A stretch of DNA of 64,000 nucleotides from NCBI GenBank assembly GCA_963575745.1, contig CAUYUJ010014339.1, forward strand, positions 252,143-316,142, written 5' to 3'. The notes under the pieces were generated by a model. That model was given only the letters and a program-made list of their open reading frames with translations. It was not told where the DNA came from and searched no databases. This DNA is from Prorocentrum cordatum. Lineage: Eukaryota > Sar > Dinophyceae > Prorocentrales > Prorocentraceae. The translations under genes were made by a program, and so were the position numbers. Below are positions 10,959-19,275 of this stretch, piece after piece. Numbering within the stretch: the stretch's first letter is position 1; each line of letters starts with the position of its first letter.

Positions 10959-11159
10959 GGCAGGCGGGTGTCAGATTGGGGGGGCCTCCTCGTGCGTCCC
11001 AAGGCCTCCTCTCGCCTCCCGCCTGTCTGCCCCGGGAGCGAGCGGGCCCGCGATAGACCCCCCCTGGCGGGGAAAAAGGGAGGGGGGAGGTGAGAAGGGT
11101 TGGGCCAGATGGCTGGGACGGGTGAGTGCTCAATACTGGGAAACGAACGTGTGTACAGC
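10959..11159. other. Unassigned GC-rich spacer
   Basis: I see no gene or recognised repeat here. Confidence 0.5.
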
Positions 11160-11433
11160 CTCCAGCTCCTCCTCCTCCTCCTACTCCTCATCCTCCGCCT
11201 CCTCCTCCTCCTCCTCCTCATCCTCCTCCTCCTCCGCCTCTGGCTCCTCTTCCGGCTCCTCCTCAGGCCTCTCCGTCCGACTCCTCCTCCAGCTCTTCCT
11301 CCTCCTCCTCCTCCTCCTCCTCCTCCTCCTCCTCCTCCTCCTCCCTCCTCCTCCTTCTTCTCCTCCTCCTCCTCCTTCTCCTCCTCCTCCTCGTCCTCCT
11401 GCTCCTCCTTCTGCTCCTCCTCCTCCTCCTCCT

Positions 11434-11487
<54 letters not shown>

Positions 11488-11528
11488 CCTCCTCCTCCTC
11501 CTCCTCCTCCTCCTCCTCCTCCATCCTT
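11160..11528. repeat. (TCC)n / (TCCTGC)n microsatellite
   Basis: TCC array with a block of CTCCTG hexamers at 11440-11487. Confidence 0.95.
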
Positions 11529-11649
11529 CTCCTTATATATAACTCCCCCCTGTCGCACACCGAGGCTTGTCGAAAGGGAGGGCCGGGCGTTTCGCGTGAG
11601 ACTTCCTCACCAATGGTGACCCTGATGCTTAAACATTGACGACTGTTTC

Positions 11650-12305
11650 ACAGATAGAGGGCGGGTGGTTTTCAAAATGTGGCTCTCGCCATCGCGACGC
11701 GCACATTCGTTAAACAAAGAAAACTGCCAGAATTTGACGGATTGAAGGCGCGTGGTTTTCTCAACGTCGCCTTAGCGCCGCGCACATTCGGTTTTTCAAC
11801 ATTTGCAAGAATGTCACGGATTGAGGGCGGGTGGTTGTCAAGAAGTGGCTCTCGCCTCAACGCCGCGCACATGAGTTACAAATGGTAGAGCTTCACGGGT
11901 TGAGGGCGGAAGCTCCTTCAAGAAGTGGCTAACGCTTCAGCGCCGCGCACATTCGTCCAGGAACGGATCAAGAGCTTAACGGATAGAGAGGGGGTGGTTT
12001 TCAAAATGTCGCTCTCGTTTTAGCGCCACGTATATTCGTTAAACATAACAGCAAGAGCTTCACGAATCCAGGACGGTTCATGTTCGAATTGTGGCTCTCG
12101 CTGTAGCTCCGCGCACATTAGTTGTAACATGTTGCAAAGGCTTCACGGAGTGAGGGTGGGTGCTTTTTCAATGTGGCTCTCGCCTGAGCACCGCACACAT
12201 CAGTTCTCAAACGTTGCAAGGGCTTCACGGATTGAGGGTGGGTGGTTTTCAACATGTGGCTGTCTCCCTCGCTCCACGCACGTTCGCTGTCGAAACATTG
12301 GCAAA
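11650..12305. repeat. Tandem repeat, about 83-bp period, eight units
   Basis: The landmark CGCACATTCG or a variant occurs near 11699, 11781, 11866, 11946, 12029, 12111, 12193 and 12278, spacing 80-85 bp. Each unit also carries ACGGATTGAGGGCGGGTGG and GTGGCTCTCGCC. Confidence 0.9.
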
Positions 12306-12545
12306 CATTCTAGTGGTTCTCATGGTTCACGTAGCAGAGAAATCGTTCTGGGAAGACTCAAATATTGTCAAGGCGCAACAGTTACGTTGATTCGCCGTGT
12401 TGAGATCCCAGGCATGATGTTCTGGCACGACTCAGGACCGCCAAGACGTAACAGTCAGGTCGACTCGTGGCGCCAAGTCCTGAGAATGGTGTTCTGGCAC
12501 GCTTCAAGATGTTCACACGGTTGTCTCCCAACGGGGCAATTCCCT
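12306..12545. repeat. Degenerate tandem TTCTGG-CACG units
   Basis: GTTCTGGGAAGACTCA, GTTCTGGCACGACTCA and GTTCTGGCACGCTTCA recur about 75 bp apart. It is a diverged continuation of tandem sequence. Confidence 0.55.
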
Positions 12546-12634
12546 CAGTGGAAATGACCCCTTGTGTGGGGCCTGTGACGATGAATCTTGGAGGGAGGGT
12601 GCATTTCAACGTCGTCGACGAGTCTTGGGTTTGC

Positions 12635-13230
12635 ACTGGTCCTCCTCATCGTCCTCCTCCTCCTCCTCCTCTTCCTCCACCTCCTCTCTGCCCCATCATT
12701 CTGAACGAGCCTGGCTCTGGCTCTGTAGCTCTTATAAAACAGGGCTAAGATCGGGATAAATCGCTCCAGAGCGTTCCGGAGCGCTCTCAGAGCGTTCTGG
12801 AACGCTCTGGAGCGGCCGCGGAGCCCAATACATCCTCCAAACCCGCAGATTCTCAAAGATTTTGAGTTATCCCGATCCGATTTTGTCCCGATCTTCGTGT
12901 CGTTTTAGTCCTCCTCATCGTCCTCCTCCTCTTCCTCCACCTCCTCTCTGCCCCATCATTCTGAACGAGCCTGGCTCTGGCTCTGTAGCTCTTATAAAAC
13001 AGGGCTAAGATCGGGATAAATCGCTCCAGAACGTTCCGCAGCGCTCTCAGAGCGTTCCGGAACGCTCTGGAGCGGCCGCGGCGCCCAATACATCCTCCAA
13101 ACCCGCCGACTCTCAGAGATTTCGAGTTATCCCTATCCGATTTTGTCCCGATCTTCGCGTCGTTTTATCTTCCTCCACCTCCTCTCTGCCCCATCATTCT
13201 GAACGAGCCTGGCTCCGGCTCTGTAGCTCT
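12635..13230. repeat. Tandem duplication containing a nested hairpin
   Basis: Two units (about 12640-12907 and 12908-13167) plus a partial third are nearly identical. In each, AAGATCGGGA and TCCCGATCTT bracket about 149 bp (12747-12895 and 13007-13155), enclosing a strong hairpin built from GCTCCAGAGCGTTCCGGAGC-like repeats. The inner part looks like a short inverted-repeat element amplified with its flank. Confidence 0.85.
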
Positions 13231-13263
13231 TTGCCCCCCGCCCGACAGGTTGGGCCAGTTATC

Positions 13264-13507
13264 GGGGATCTTCTGACACAGGTCAATCCAGACCCGGGTC
13301 AGCAAGAAACCAAAAACTGCAATGCAGGAAAAAAAAACTGCATCGCAGGTCTTCGCAAACCTGGGTCAGCCAATATGTGCGGCCGCCTCGCGGCCACGAG
13401 CGGCTCGCTAACCCGGGTCAGCCAGAGGGGGTCTTCGCAGGATCCTGCAGGATCTGGCGCTCTGGCTGACCCCCGTTTGCATTGACCCCCGTCTCAAGGC
13501 TCCCGAA
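13264..13507. repeat. GGATCCTGCAGGATC dispersed repeat, full copy 2
   Basis: Closely matches 9386-9625 over the whole length. It provides the uninterrupted CTGACCCCCGTTTGCATTGA site that is broken by an insertion at 14369. Confidence 0.9.
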
Positions 13508-13552
13508 GTTAGATTGCACATCCTGCTCCCGGCCCGCCTCGCACAACCTGCA

Positions 13553-13687
13553 CATACCGCGGCCGCCGGGCCCAGAGAGTGCCGGTGCTCCGTGGGCATC
13601 CCGCCTCGTGCCCTCGACGAGGGATGACGGCATGCCGCGGCCGCCGAGCCCAAAATGCGCCGGTGCTCCCTGGATATCCCGCCTCTC
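13553..13687. repeat. Direct duplication of a CGCGGCCGCCG unit
   Basis: Two units about 78-80 bp apart share CCGCGGCCGCCGNGCCCA and GCCGGTGCTCC. Confidence 0.7.
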
Positions 13688-13858
13688 TCGGGGGTGGACA
13701 AACCTCCCTTTAGTAGACCTCACCTTAGTGAAAACGGCCTGGGACCGAAACCGACGGACCTGGACCCGCAAAAATAACGGCCGCGACGCCCTCTCGCAAG
13801 CCGAAAACGGCCAATTCCTCAATCGACGTGTCAGGGTAGGAGGTCTGTCCAACCCCGA
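13688..13858. mobile_element. Short TIR element family M4 with 5-bp TSD, copy 1
   Basis: The ends are TCGGGGGTGGACAAACCTCC and the reverse complement of the right end TCGGGGTTGGACAGACCTCC. CTCTC flanks both sides (13683-13687 and 13859-13863). The 170-bp copy at 17658-17827 has a different perfect 5-bp flank, which fixes the boundaries. Confidence 0.9.
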
Positions 13859-14169
13859 CTCTCGTTCTTGGGTGGGGATCGCTCGAAGCAAAAGCATGTC
13901 TTCTGTTCCTTCTCATCATGCTGACTAGTGCTTGCCTTCTCGATGTGCTCGCCCTGTGCTGGCCTGGTTTTCTGCCCTGAGCCGCTCTTGCGAGTTCCCC
14001 GGGTGTTCAAGATACCGCCTGGGCGACTCCTGAAAGGGGGACCCTTGATGGCAGAAGGGGTTATGGGTAGTCATCTGCCTCCCTCCCATCCTGTACCCTT
14101 TCTTTTCCTCATACGCCATCTTCCTCCGTCTCCTCTTTCCCCTCCGTCTCCCACTCCCCCTCCCGCTTC
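13859..14169. other. Unassigned region
   Basis: No supported gene or repeat; a pyrimidine-rich stretch lies at 14090-14165. Confidence 0.45.
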
Positions 14170-14368
14170 CAGCGACCTGCTGACCCGGGTCAATCCAGAC
14201 CCGGGTCAGTCAGGCCTTGCAGAATCCTGCAAGATCCTGCACCCAAACCCGGGTCGATGCGAAGGATCCTGCACAAGATCCCACAGGATCCTGCACCCAA
14301 ACCCGGGCCAATGCGACCCTGGCCCTGCAGGATCCTGCAAGATCGGGCGCTCTGGCTGACCCCCGTTT
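14170..14368. repeat. GGATCCTGCAGGATC dispersed repeat, rearranged copy (left part)
   Basis: ACCCGGGTCAATCCAGACCC then several CCTGCACCCAAACCCGGGNC units, ending CTGACCCCCGTTT. The repeat resumes after the insertion, at 14569-14612. Confidence 0.8.
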
Positions 14369-14568
14369 GAGAAGGCGAAAACCCACCCCCACCCCCAGTC
14401 CCGACCCCATCCCCGAACCCGCGATTCAAGGAGTCGGGACTGGGGGTGGGGGTGGGTTTTCGGGGTCCAGGAATGGAGAACACCCACTCCCACCTCCAGT
14501 CTCGACCCCTTGAATCGCCGGCTCGGGGATGGGCGTCGGGACTGGGAGTGGGGGTGGGTTTTCGCCTT
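14369..14568. mobile_element. 200-bp palindromic insertion with empty sites in the window
   Basis: The element begins GAGAAGGCGAAAACC and ends GGTTTTCGCCTT. Inside are two hairpins made of CCACCCCCACCCCCAGTC-like arms in opposite order, so the whole is a nested palindrome. CTGACCCCCGTTT lies on its left and CTGACCGTTT on its right, while the copies at 9386 and 13264 have a single uninterrupted site. This supports insertion with a target duplication of about 10-13 bp (3-bp length difference). Confidence 0.85.
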
Positions 14569-14612
14569 CTGACCGTTTGCATTGACCCCCGTCTCAAGGC
14601 TCCCGACGCTTC

Positions 14613-14865
14613 ACGACCCGCCTCCAGCTCCGGCTCTGGGCTCCGCCTCGTGACAATGACGCGCCGCCATGGGCAGCCCACTGGCATGCTGCTGGTAAGG
14701 AGACGCTAGGCCCTTCGGACAACGACGAAGGAATCTATACTCTCTCCTCCCTTCCGAAATCATCGTGACCCTGAACTTAACGGGCGAAGAACGGTACAAA
14801 ATCCGCCGACCCCTTGGGGTCATCGGCGTGTGAGATGCTTCCCCCCTCCCCAAACCCCTCCCCCC
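14613..14865. other. Unassigned region
   Basis: No gene or repeat is supported. Confidence 0.4.
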
Positions 14866-15605
14866 GGAGCCTGGTCCGGTCGTTTTGGAGGGGGGGGGGG
14901 GGGGTCCGGCCGGATTCCCCGGGATCCGCCGGCGCGGTCCGGGGGGGGTCATCCGCTCCAGAGAGTCTGCTGGGGGGGCCGCAAACGAGCGAAGAGGCTC
15001 CCAAGAAGCTCTGCAGACGGTCCAAGAGGGCCCCGAGTCGCCGAAAAAACACTCGAAGACGGTCAAGATGGCCTCCAGATGGCCCCAGATGCCTCCAAGA
15101 CGCCCCAAGAAGCTTCCAAGACGCCTCCCAAGATGGCCCCAAGAGGCCAAAATCGTCGATTTCCATTGGTTTTTTCAACGTTTTTGGCCTTCGCGTTTTT
15201 TCGGGCTTCCGACGCTCCAAGACGGCGAAAGAAGCCCCCAAGACGGCATCAAGACGACCCGAGAGGCTCCCAAGTGGGCCCCAACACGGCCCAAGAGCGC
15301 CTCAAAACGGCTCAAGAGGGCCTTCAGACAGTCCAAGAGGGCCCACAGAGGGGCCCAAGAAAGGCTCCAGACGGGGACCACGAACCTAAAATTCTAGCCT
15401 TCCGCCCCAAAAGGCGCCAAGGAGGCCCCAAGAGGCCTCCAAGAGGCTCCAAGAAGCCCCCAAGAGGCCCCCAACAAGCCCCAAAAAAGCCCCAAGCTGC
15501 CCCAAAACAGCTCCCCAGAAGCCTCCAAACTGCCTCCCGCAGGCCCCCGAGAGGATTCTCACGACGACGGCGCCAGAGGCTCCCACAACGGTCAACGAAG
15601 CCCCC
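14866..15605. repeat. CCAAGANGGCCCC degenerate minisatellite
   Basis: About 700 bp of loosely repeated 10- to 15-mers around CCCCAAGAGGC and CTCCAAGACGGC. The phrase TCGGGCTTCCGACGCTCCAA (15198) recurs at 30543, and the same repeat class is at 29985-30165 (reverse), 30405-30720 and 33735-33895. The Pro/Arg-rich frames are not taken as genes. Confidence 0.75.
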
Positions 15606-15816
15606 AAGATGGCCCCAAAAAGGTGCCCAGCCTACGCCGTCGAGTCTGTCGCCGCCATTGTCGTCCTCGTCGTGTTCTCCTGCTCCTTCTCATCCTCCTC
15701 TTCCGCCCCCTCCTCCCGTCTCCCCTCTCAGCTTTCTGTCTCGTATTCCCTCCACTGGCTCACTTTTCACCTTCTCCGCCTTTGGCTGCTCCCCCATCCT
15801 CCCTCCTCCACGTCCC
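15606..15816. other. Pyrimidine-rich spacer downstream of the zinc-ribbon gene
   Basis: CT-rich on the plus strand and without a supported gene. It lies 3' of the minus-strand gene at 15841. Confidence 0.5.
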
Positions 15817-15848
15817 CCTTATCCATCCCGTCCCCAGCGGTCAGATTC
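15817..15848. repeat. 32-bp direct repeat, copy A
   Basis: Identical to 16354-16385. It overlaps the stop codon of the zinc-ribbon gene. The two copies are 537 bp apart and bracket the gene. Confidence 0.9.
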
Positions 15849-16338
15849 CTCGCAACTTCCGTGCCTTGTCGCAATGCTCGTCACTTGGTTCCGCCGGGCG
15901 TTTCGGAGGGTCTCTCCGCGGCGCTCGTCCCGCTTTAAAACACTTCGCGCACACAACTGGGTTGTTTCGCTTGAAATAATTCTTCTTCTGGTCTTTCGAC
16001 AAATGGCCCCCGTCTGAAAACGCTGGTTTCTTCCCGTCCCCGTTCGGTGGGCACGCGGAGCATTCAAACTTTTTCGCCCCCGTGCGCGCATCGTGACACG
16101 CGCGGCACACGACTGGGCGATGCGCCTGGCCCGTCTTCCTATAATGTACTTTCTGGTTATCGGACAAATGGCTCAAGTCTGTGAACGCGGGCGCCTTCCC
16201 ATCCGCCCCCGTCGGGCATGCTCCACAACGGAAAATCTGGGCCTCCGATTTTTCGTGGCACGCGCGGCACATGACCGGGCGATGCGTTTGGCCCGTTCTC
16301 CTGTAATGTTCTTTCTGACTGTCCGATAAATGGCTCAC
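15841..16338 (-). CDS. Tandem zinc-ribbon (CxxC) protein, 5' incomplete
   Basis: About 165 residues with at least two and a half copies of one module: FxCxACP, GxDGKxPAF, HLSxxQKxxY, then RPVxCRAC. Paired cysteines are at residues 24/27, 38/41, 78/81, 93/96 and 130/133, spaced as in small treble-clef or zinc-ribbon domains; the layout recalls Stc1-like CxxC domains, but this is not certain. A basic tail follows (residues 135-165). The frame opens without ATG: the first codon used is GTG (16336-16338). Homology to the module extends upstream as PAFTD, preceded by an in-frame TGA inside the 32-bp repeat, and the residues matching DGK lie in another frame. The first module therefore carries a frameshift, or the true 5' exon lies elsewhere. 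Likely a nuclear or cytosolic zinc-binding protein; the function is unknown, and it may be a gene fragment. Confidence 0.6.
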   Translation of the reverse strand: MSHLSDSQKEHYRRTGQTHRPVMCRACHEKSEAQIFRCGACPTGADGKAPAFTDLSHLSDNQKVHYRKTGQAHRPVVCRACHDARTGAKKFECSACPPNGDGKKPAFSDGGHLSKDQKKNYFKRNNPVVCAKCFKAGRAPRRDPPKRPAEPSDEHCDKARKLRGI

Positions 16339-16353
16339 GTCTGTAAACGCGGG

Positions 16354-16385
16354 CCTTATCCATCCCGTCCCCAGCGGTCAGATTC
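16354..16385. repeat. 32-bp direct repeat, copy B
   Basis: Identical to 15817-15848 and in the same reading phase relative to the zinc-ribbon modules. Its sequence resembles the start of a module (GGGGACGGGA on the minus strand), which suggests head-to-tail duplication of gene units. Confidence 0.85.
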
Positions 16386-16446
16386 TGAGCGAAGGCGACG
16401 CGCTGCGAGCCCCCCCAAGGGGTCGGCGGTGTGGCGTAAGCCCAAG

Positions 16447-16579
16447 AATAAACGTTTTCGCTGGCGGGGGCGCCTGTCCCTGGGCGGCTGGAAAGTTTAT
16501 ACCCTTACGGTGGCACCGTAGGGGTATAAACTTTCCAGCCGCCCAGGGACAGGCGCCCCCGACAGCGAAAACGTTTATT
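16447..16579. repeat. Near-perfect 133-bp palindrome
   Basis: Arms 16447-16512 and 16514-16579 (66 bp each) pair with two mismatches around a single central base at 16513 (TACGGTG-G-CACCGTA). The outer end is AATAAACGTTTTCGC. It lies about 110 bp upstream of the zinc-ribbon frame on its 5' side. Any transcript across it would form a very stable hairpin. Confidence 0.92.
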
Positions 16580-16607
16580 TCATACCGTTCTTCGCTCGCT
16601 GATGAAA

Positions 16608-16843
16608 GGGGGTCCAACTGGAAGGGTGTGGTGCACTAGTTTTGAGGCACTTGTATTGCAAATGCATCGCGCCAGAGAAGTGTACTGCATTGGGATGCCG
16701 TCGCTGTATCGCACGCAACATTTCCAGCAATGCATTTGCGCGCAGGCATGTATTGCACACCCCAAATCTACTGCAACCCCGCAAACCTGTTGCACCAACT
16801 TTGCTGCACCACTCTTTTCGCTGGACCCCCTTCTGGGTCAATC
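16608..16843. mobile_element. Short TIR element family M5, copy 1
   Basis: The left end GGGGGTCCAACTGGAAGGG and the right end GCTGGACCCCCTTCTGGGTCA form an inverted repeat, with TGGTGCA/TGCACCA further in. A diverged copy at 56236-56484 has TGACCCAAAAGGGGGTCCAG on the left. The interior is rich in TGCATTGC and CTGCA motifs. Confidence 0.75.
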
Positions 16844-16917
16844 AGACGAAAAGTGCCCTTGACACGCCTTTCGCCTTCTCATGGCAATATCGGTGCCAAG
16901 TGTCCCACCGTGAGCTG

Positions 16918-17112
16918 GGAGGAGGAGAAGAAGGGAAGGGGAGGAGGAGGACGGGGGAGGAGGAAGAGGAGGAGGAGGAGGAGGAGGAGGAGGAGGAGGA
17001 GGTAAGAGGAGAAGGAGGTAGGAGAAGGAGGAGGAGGAGGAGGAGGATAATAATGGTGGAAGATCAGGAAGAGGAGAAGGAGGATGATAGGGGGATGAGG
17101 AGGATGATGAGG
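16918..17112. repeat. (GGA)n microsatellite
   Basis: Imperfect GGA array, ending with GAT interruptions. Confidence 0.93.
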
Positions 17113-17275
17113 AGAATCGCCTTCTCATGAACAAATGGTTGGCCGTGAGCTGGAGGGCAACATCGGTGGCAGGTGTGCCTGCGGCCAACCGCCTGCGCCC
17201 CACTCTCAGCGGAAAAGGGTCCCCGCACGCCTTGCCGAGCCTCGAGCTTCCCCAGCGCCCAGGCAGCGATCGGGG
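17113..17275. other. Spacer between two GGA arrays
   Basis: Shares CGCCTTCTCATG and CGTGAGCTGG with the sequence at 16868-16918 and may be a duplicated flank. No gene is seen. Confidence 0.4.
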
Positions 17276-17522
17276 AAAGGGGAAGAGGAAGACGGAGGAG
17301 GAGGAGCAGGGGGAGGAGGAGGAGGAGGAGGAGGAGGAGGAGGAGGAGGAGGAAGGAGGAGGAGGAGGAGGAGGAGGAGGAAGACGGAGGAGGAGGAGGA
17401 GGATGAGGAGGAGGAGAAGGAGGGAGGAGGAGGAAGAGGAGGAGGACGACGAATGAGGAGGACGGAGGAGGAGGAGGACGGAGGAGGAGGAGGAGGAGGA
17501 GGAGGAGGAGGGGGAGGAGGAG
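17276..17522. repeat. (GGA)n microsatellite
   Basis: Imperfect GGA array. Confidence 0.95.
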
Positions 17523-17657
17523 CGACAGCATCGCTGCTGGGGACCCCCCTGGATCGGGCGGGGTGTGCTGGGGGGTGACCTGCGTGGGGGGTGAGGAACA
17601 GGGCCCCAAAAAGCGGCCCCCTTGGGGCCCCTCTCTGGCCCCTGCTGGCTCCCAAAT

Positions 17658-17827
17658 TCGGCGGTGGACGAACCTCCCTTTAGTAAACCTCCCCTTAACG
17701 AAAAAAAACGGGACCGAAACCGACGGACCTGGACCCGCAAAAATGACGGCTGCGACGCCCTCTCGCGAACCGAAAACGGCAAATTCCTTAATCGACGTGT
17801 CAGGGTAGGAGGTCAATCCACCTCCGA
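17658..17827. mobile_element. Short TIR element family M4 with 5-bp TSD, copy 2
   Basis: TCGGCGGTGGACGAACCTCC on the left and, reversed, TCGGAGGTGGATTGACCTCC on the right. CAAAT flanks both sides (17653-17657 and 17828-17832). The interior matches 13688-13858 closely. Confidence 0.92.
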
Positions 17828-17832
17828 CAAAT

Positions 17833-18062
17833 GACCCCTCCCCTAAAGGGCCCCGTTGGGGCCCTCTCCACCCCCTCGCTCTCCCGGGCCACCCGCCCTG
17901 ACCTTCTGCTCCTTTTGTCGATGCGATCGATGTGGGTTCCCTGGCACCGCGTAAAAAAATTCCACGAAACTTCATGAATGCTTCCACACCTTCCGCGGAA
18001 GTCGCAACGAGAATTGAAATTGGAGGTGTATGGGGAAACTCGAAAGTACCGATACCGCTATA
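17833..18062. other. Unassigned spacer between elements
   Basis: No gene or repeat is recognised. Confidence 0.45.
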
Positions 18063-18070
18063 CTCCTCGG

Positions 18071-18321
18071 CTTTGTGGGCCCCAGAAACGGCAAGGCCGT
18101 TTTTTCACCGTTTCCAAATAAAAAATACCCCTTGAAAATGGAAACGGCAAAAAACGGCGACCGGGAACGGCAACAAACACGGCTCCAGGATTGGAACAGG
18201 AGCCGGAAGCGGTCAAGAAACGGCGACGGAACCGGGAACAAAACGGCGTCGGAACCGGCAGCAAAGACGGCAAAACGGAACCGGTGAAAAAACGGCCCTG
18301 TCGTTTCCAGGGCCCACTGAG
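18071..18321. mobile_element. Short TIR element family M3 with 8-bp TSD, copy 2 (reverse)
   Basis: It begins CTTTGTGGGCCCC and ends GGGCCCACTGAG, with terminal repeats of about 35 bp including AAACGGCAAGGCCGTTTTTT. CTCCTCGG flanks both sides (18063-18070 and 18322-18329). The interior is the reverse complement of 10709-10958. Confidence 0.92.
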
Positions 18322-18420
18322 CTCCTCGGACCTCTCCCGGGGTGCGTTCTGACAGGGGCGTCGGCGACTCCACAGCGAGGGCCTCCGAGGAGGCCCACAA
18401 GGGGGAGAACGGGCGCAGGG

Positions 18421-18588
18421 TACACCCTGCGAAATGCTTAAGAAATCATGGATTAAGAAACTCATAGTCTCAGAAATTGAATAAAACCCCGAACTTCTAT
18501 CAAAATCTTCGGATTTACATTGAAAAATTAAGAATCTTCGAGACTCTGGACGAAAACTTAGGTTTTCTTAAGCATCGCCCAAGGTGTA
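18421..18588. mobile_element. TA-flanked TIR element family M6, copy 1
   Basis: 168 bp from TACACCCTGCGAAATGCTTA to the reverse complement TACACCTTGGGCGATGCTTA. The TA at each end fits a TA target, as in Tc1/mariner-type elements. The copy at 22657-22824 has exactly the same length. Confidence 0.9.
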
Positions 18589-18659
18589 GAGGCATGGCTA
18601 CCTCTTCCTCCTCTGAGCATACGGTCCCCGACCCCCATTGAAGTCCCCCCCCCTTACCC

Positions 18660-18792
18660 TTACGTCGGGCGTGTCCCCCTACAGGAGGATCTATGACGAA
18701 AGCTAACAAAATAGTTGTTTATAAAAAACTGCGAAATGGCCAAAGATACTAGAAAAATCGCCCCAAACTATTTTTGGGCTATTTTTGCCTAA
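18660..18792. mobile_element. TA-flanked family M2, decayed copy
   Basis: The left end TACGTCGGGCGTGTCCCCCTACAGG matches M2 in its first 20 or so bases, and a diverged GGGCTATTTTTG region follows. The expected right terminal repeat is missing. Confidence 0.45.
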
Positions 18793-18944
18793 CAGCGAAG
18801 ACTGATAGGTTTCTAGTGGGCTCGAAAGAAAACATCTTGACTCCCCAGGGGGGTCTGGGCGGGTGCCGGGAGAAGCCGGGGAACCCGGGAACTCCCCAGG
18901 ACTCCTGTAGATTCCAATAGTTTCCTATGGATTTCTACTCTTCG

Positions 18945-19275
18945 TGTTCCCATAACATCATTCCCAGGCCACATTTTGAATACTCGAAGCCAACTGTAGG
19001 TCACTTCGTGTTCTTCGTCTTCCCAGAACACCATTCCCAGGCCACATTTTGAATGCCCCGAACCAGCTGTAGGCCACTTCGTGTTCTTCGTGTTCCCAGA
19101 ACACCATTCCCAGGCCACATTTTGAATGCCCGGAGCCAACTATGGGCCACTTCGCGTTCTTCGTGCTCCCAGAGCACCATTCCTGTACTCTATTTTGATT
19201 GCCCGGAGCCAGCTGTGGGCCACTTCGTGATCTTCGTGTTCCCAAAACACCAGTACTGTGCCATATTTTGAATGC
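18945..19275. repeat. Tandem repeat, 73-bp period, five units
   Basis: CCAGGCCACATTTTGAAT or a variant starts near 18964, 19037, 19110, 19182 and 19250. Units also share CACTTCGTGTTCTTCGTG and CCCAGAACACCATTCC. Confidence 0.92.

Noticed and set aside
14830-16017. 395-codon Pro/Arg/Lys-rich plus-strand frame
   Set aside because: It covers the CCAAGA minisatellite and then runs antisense through the zinc-ribbon gene; the repeat explains the openness.
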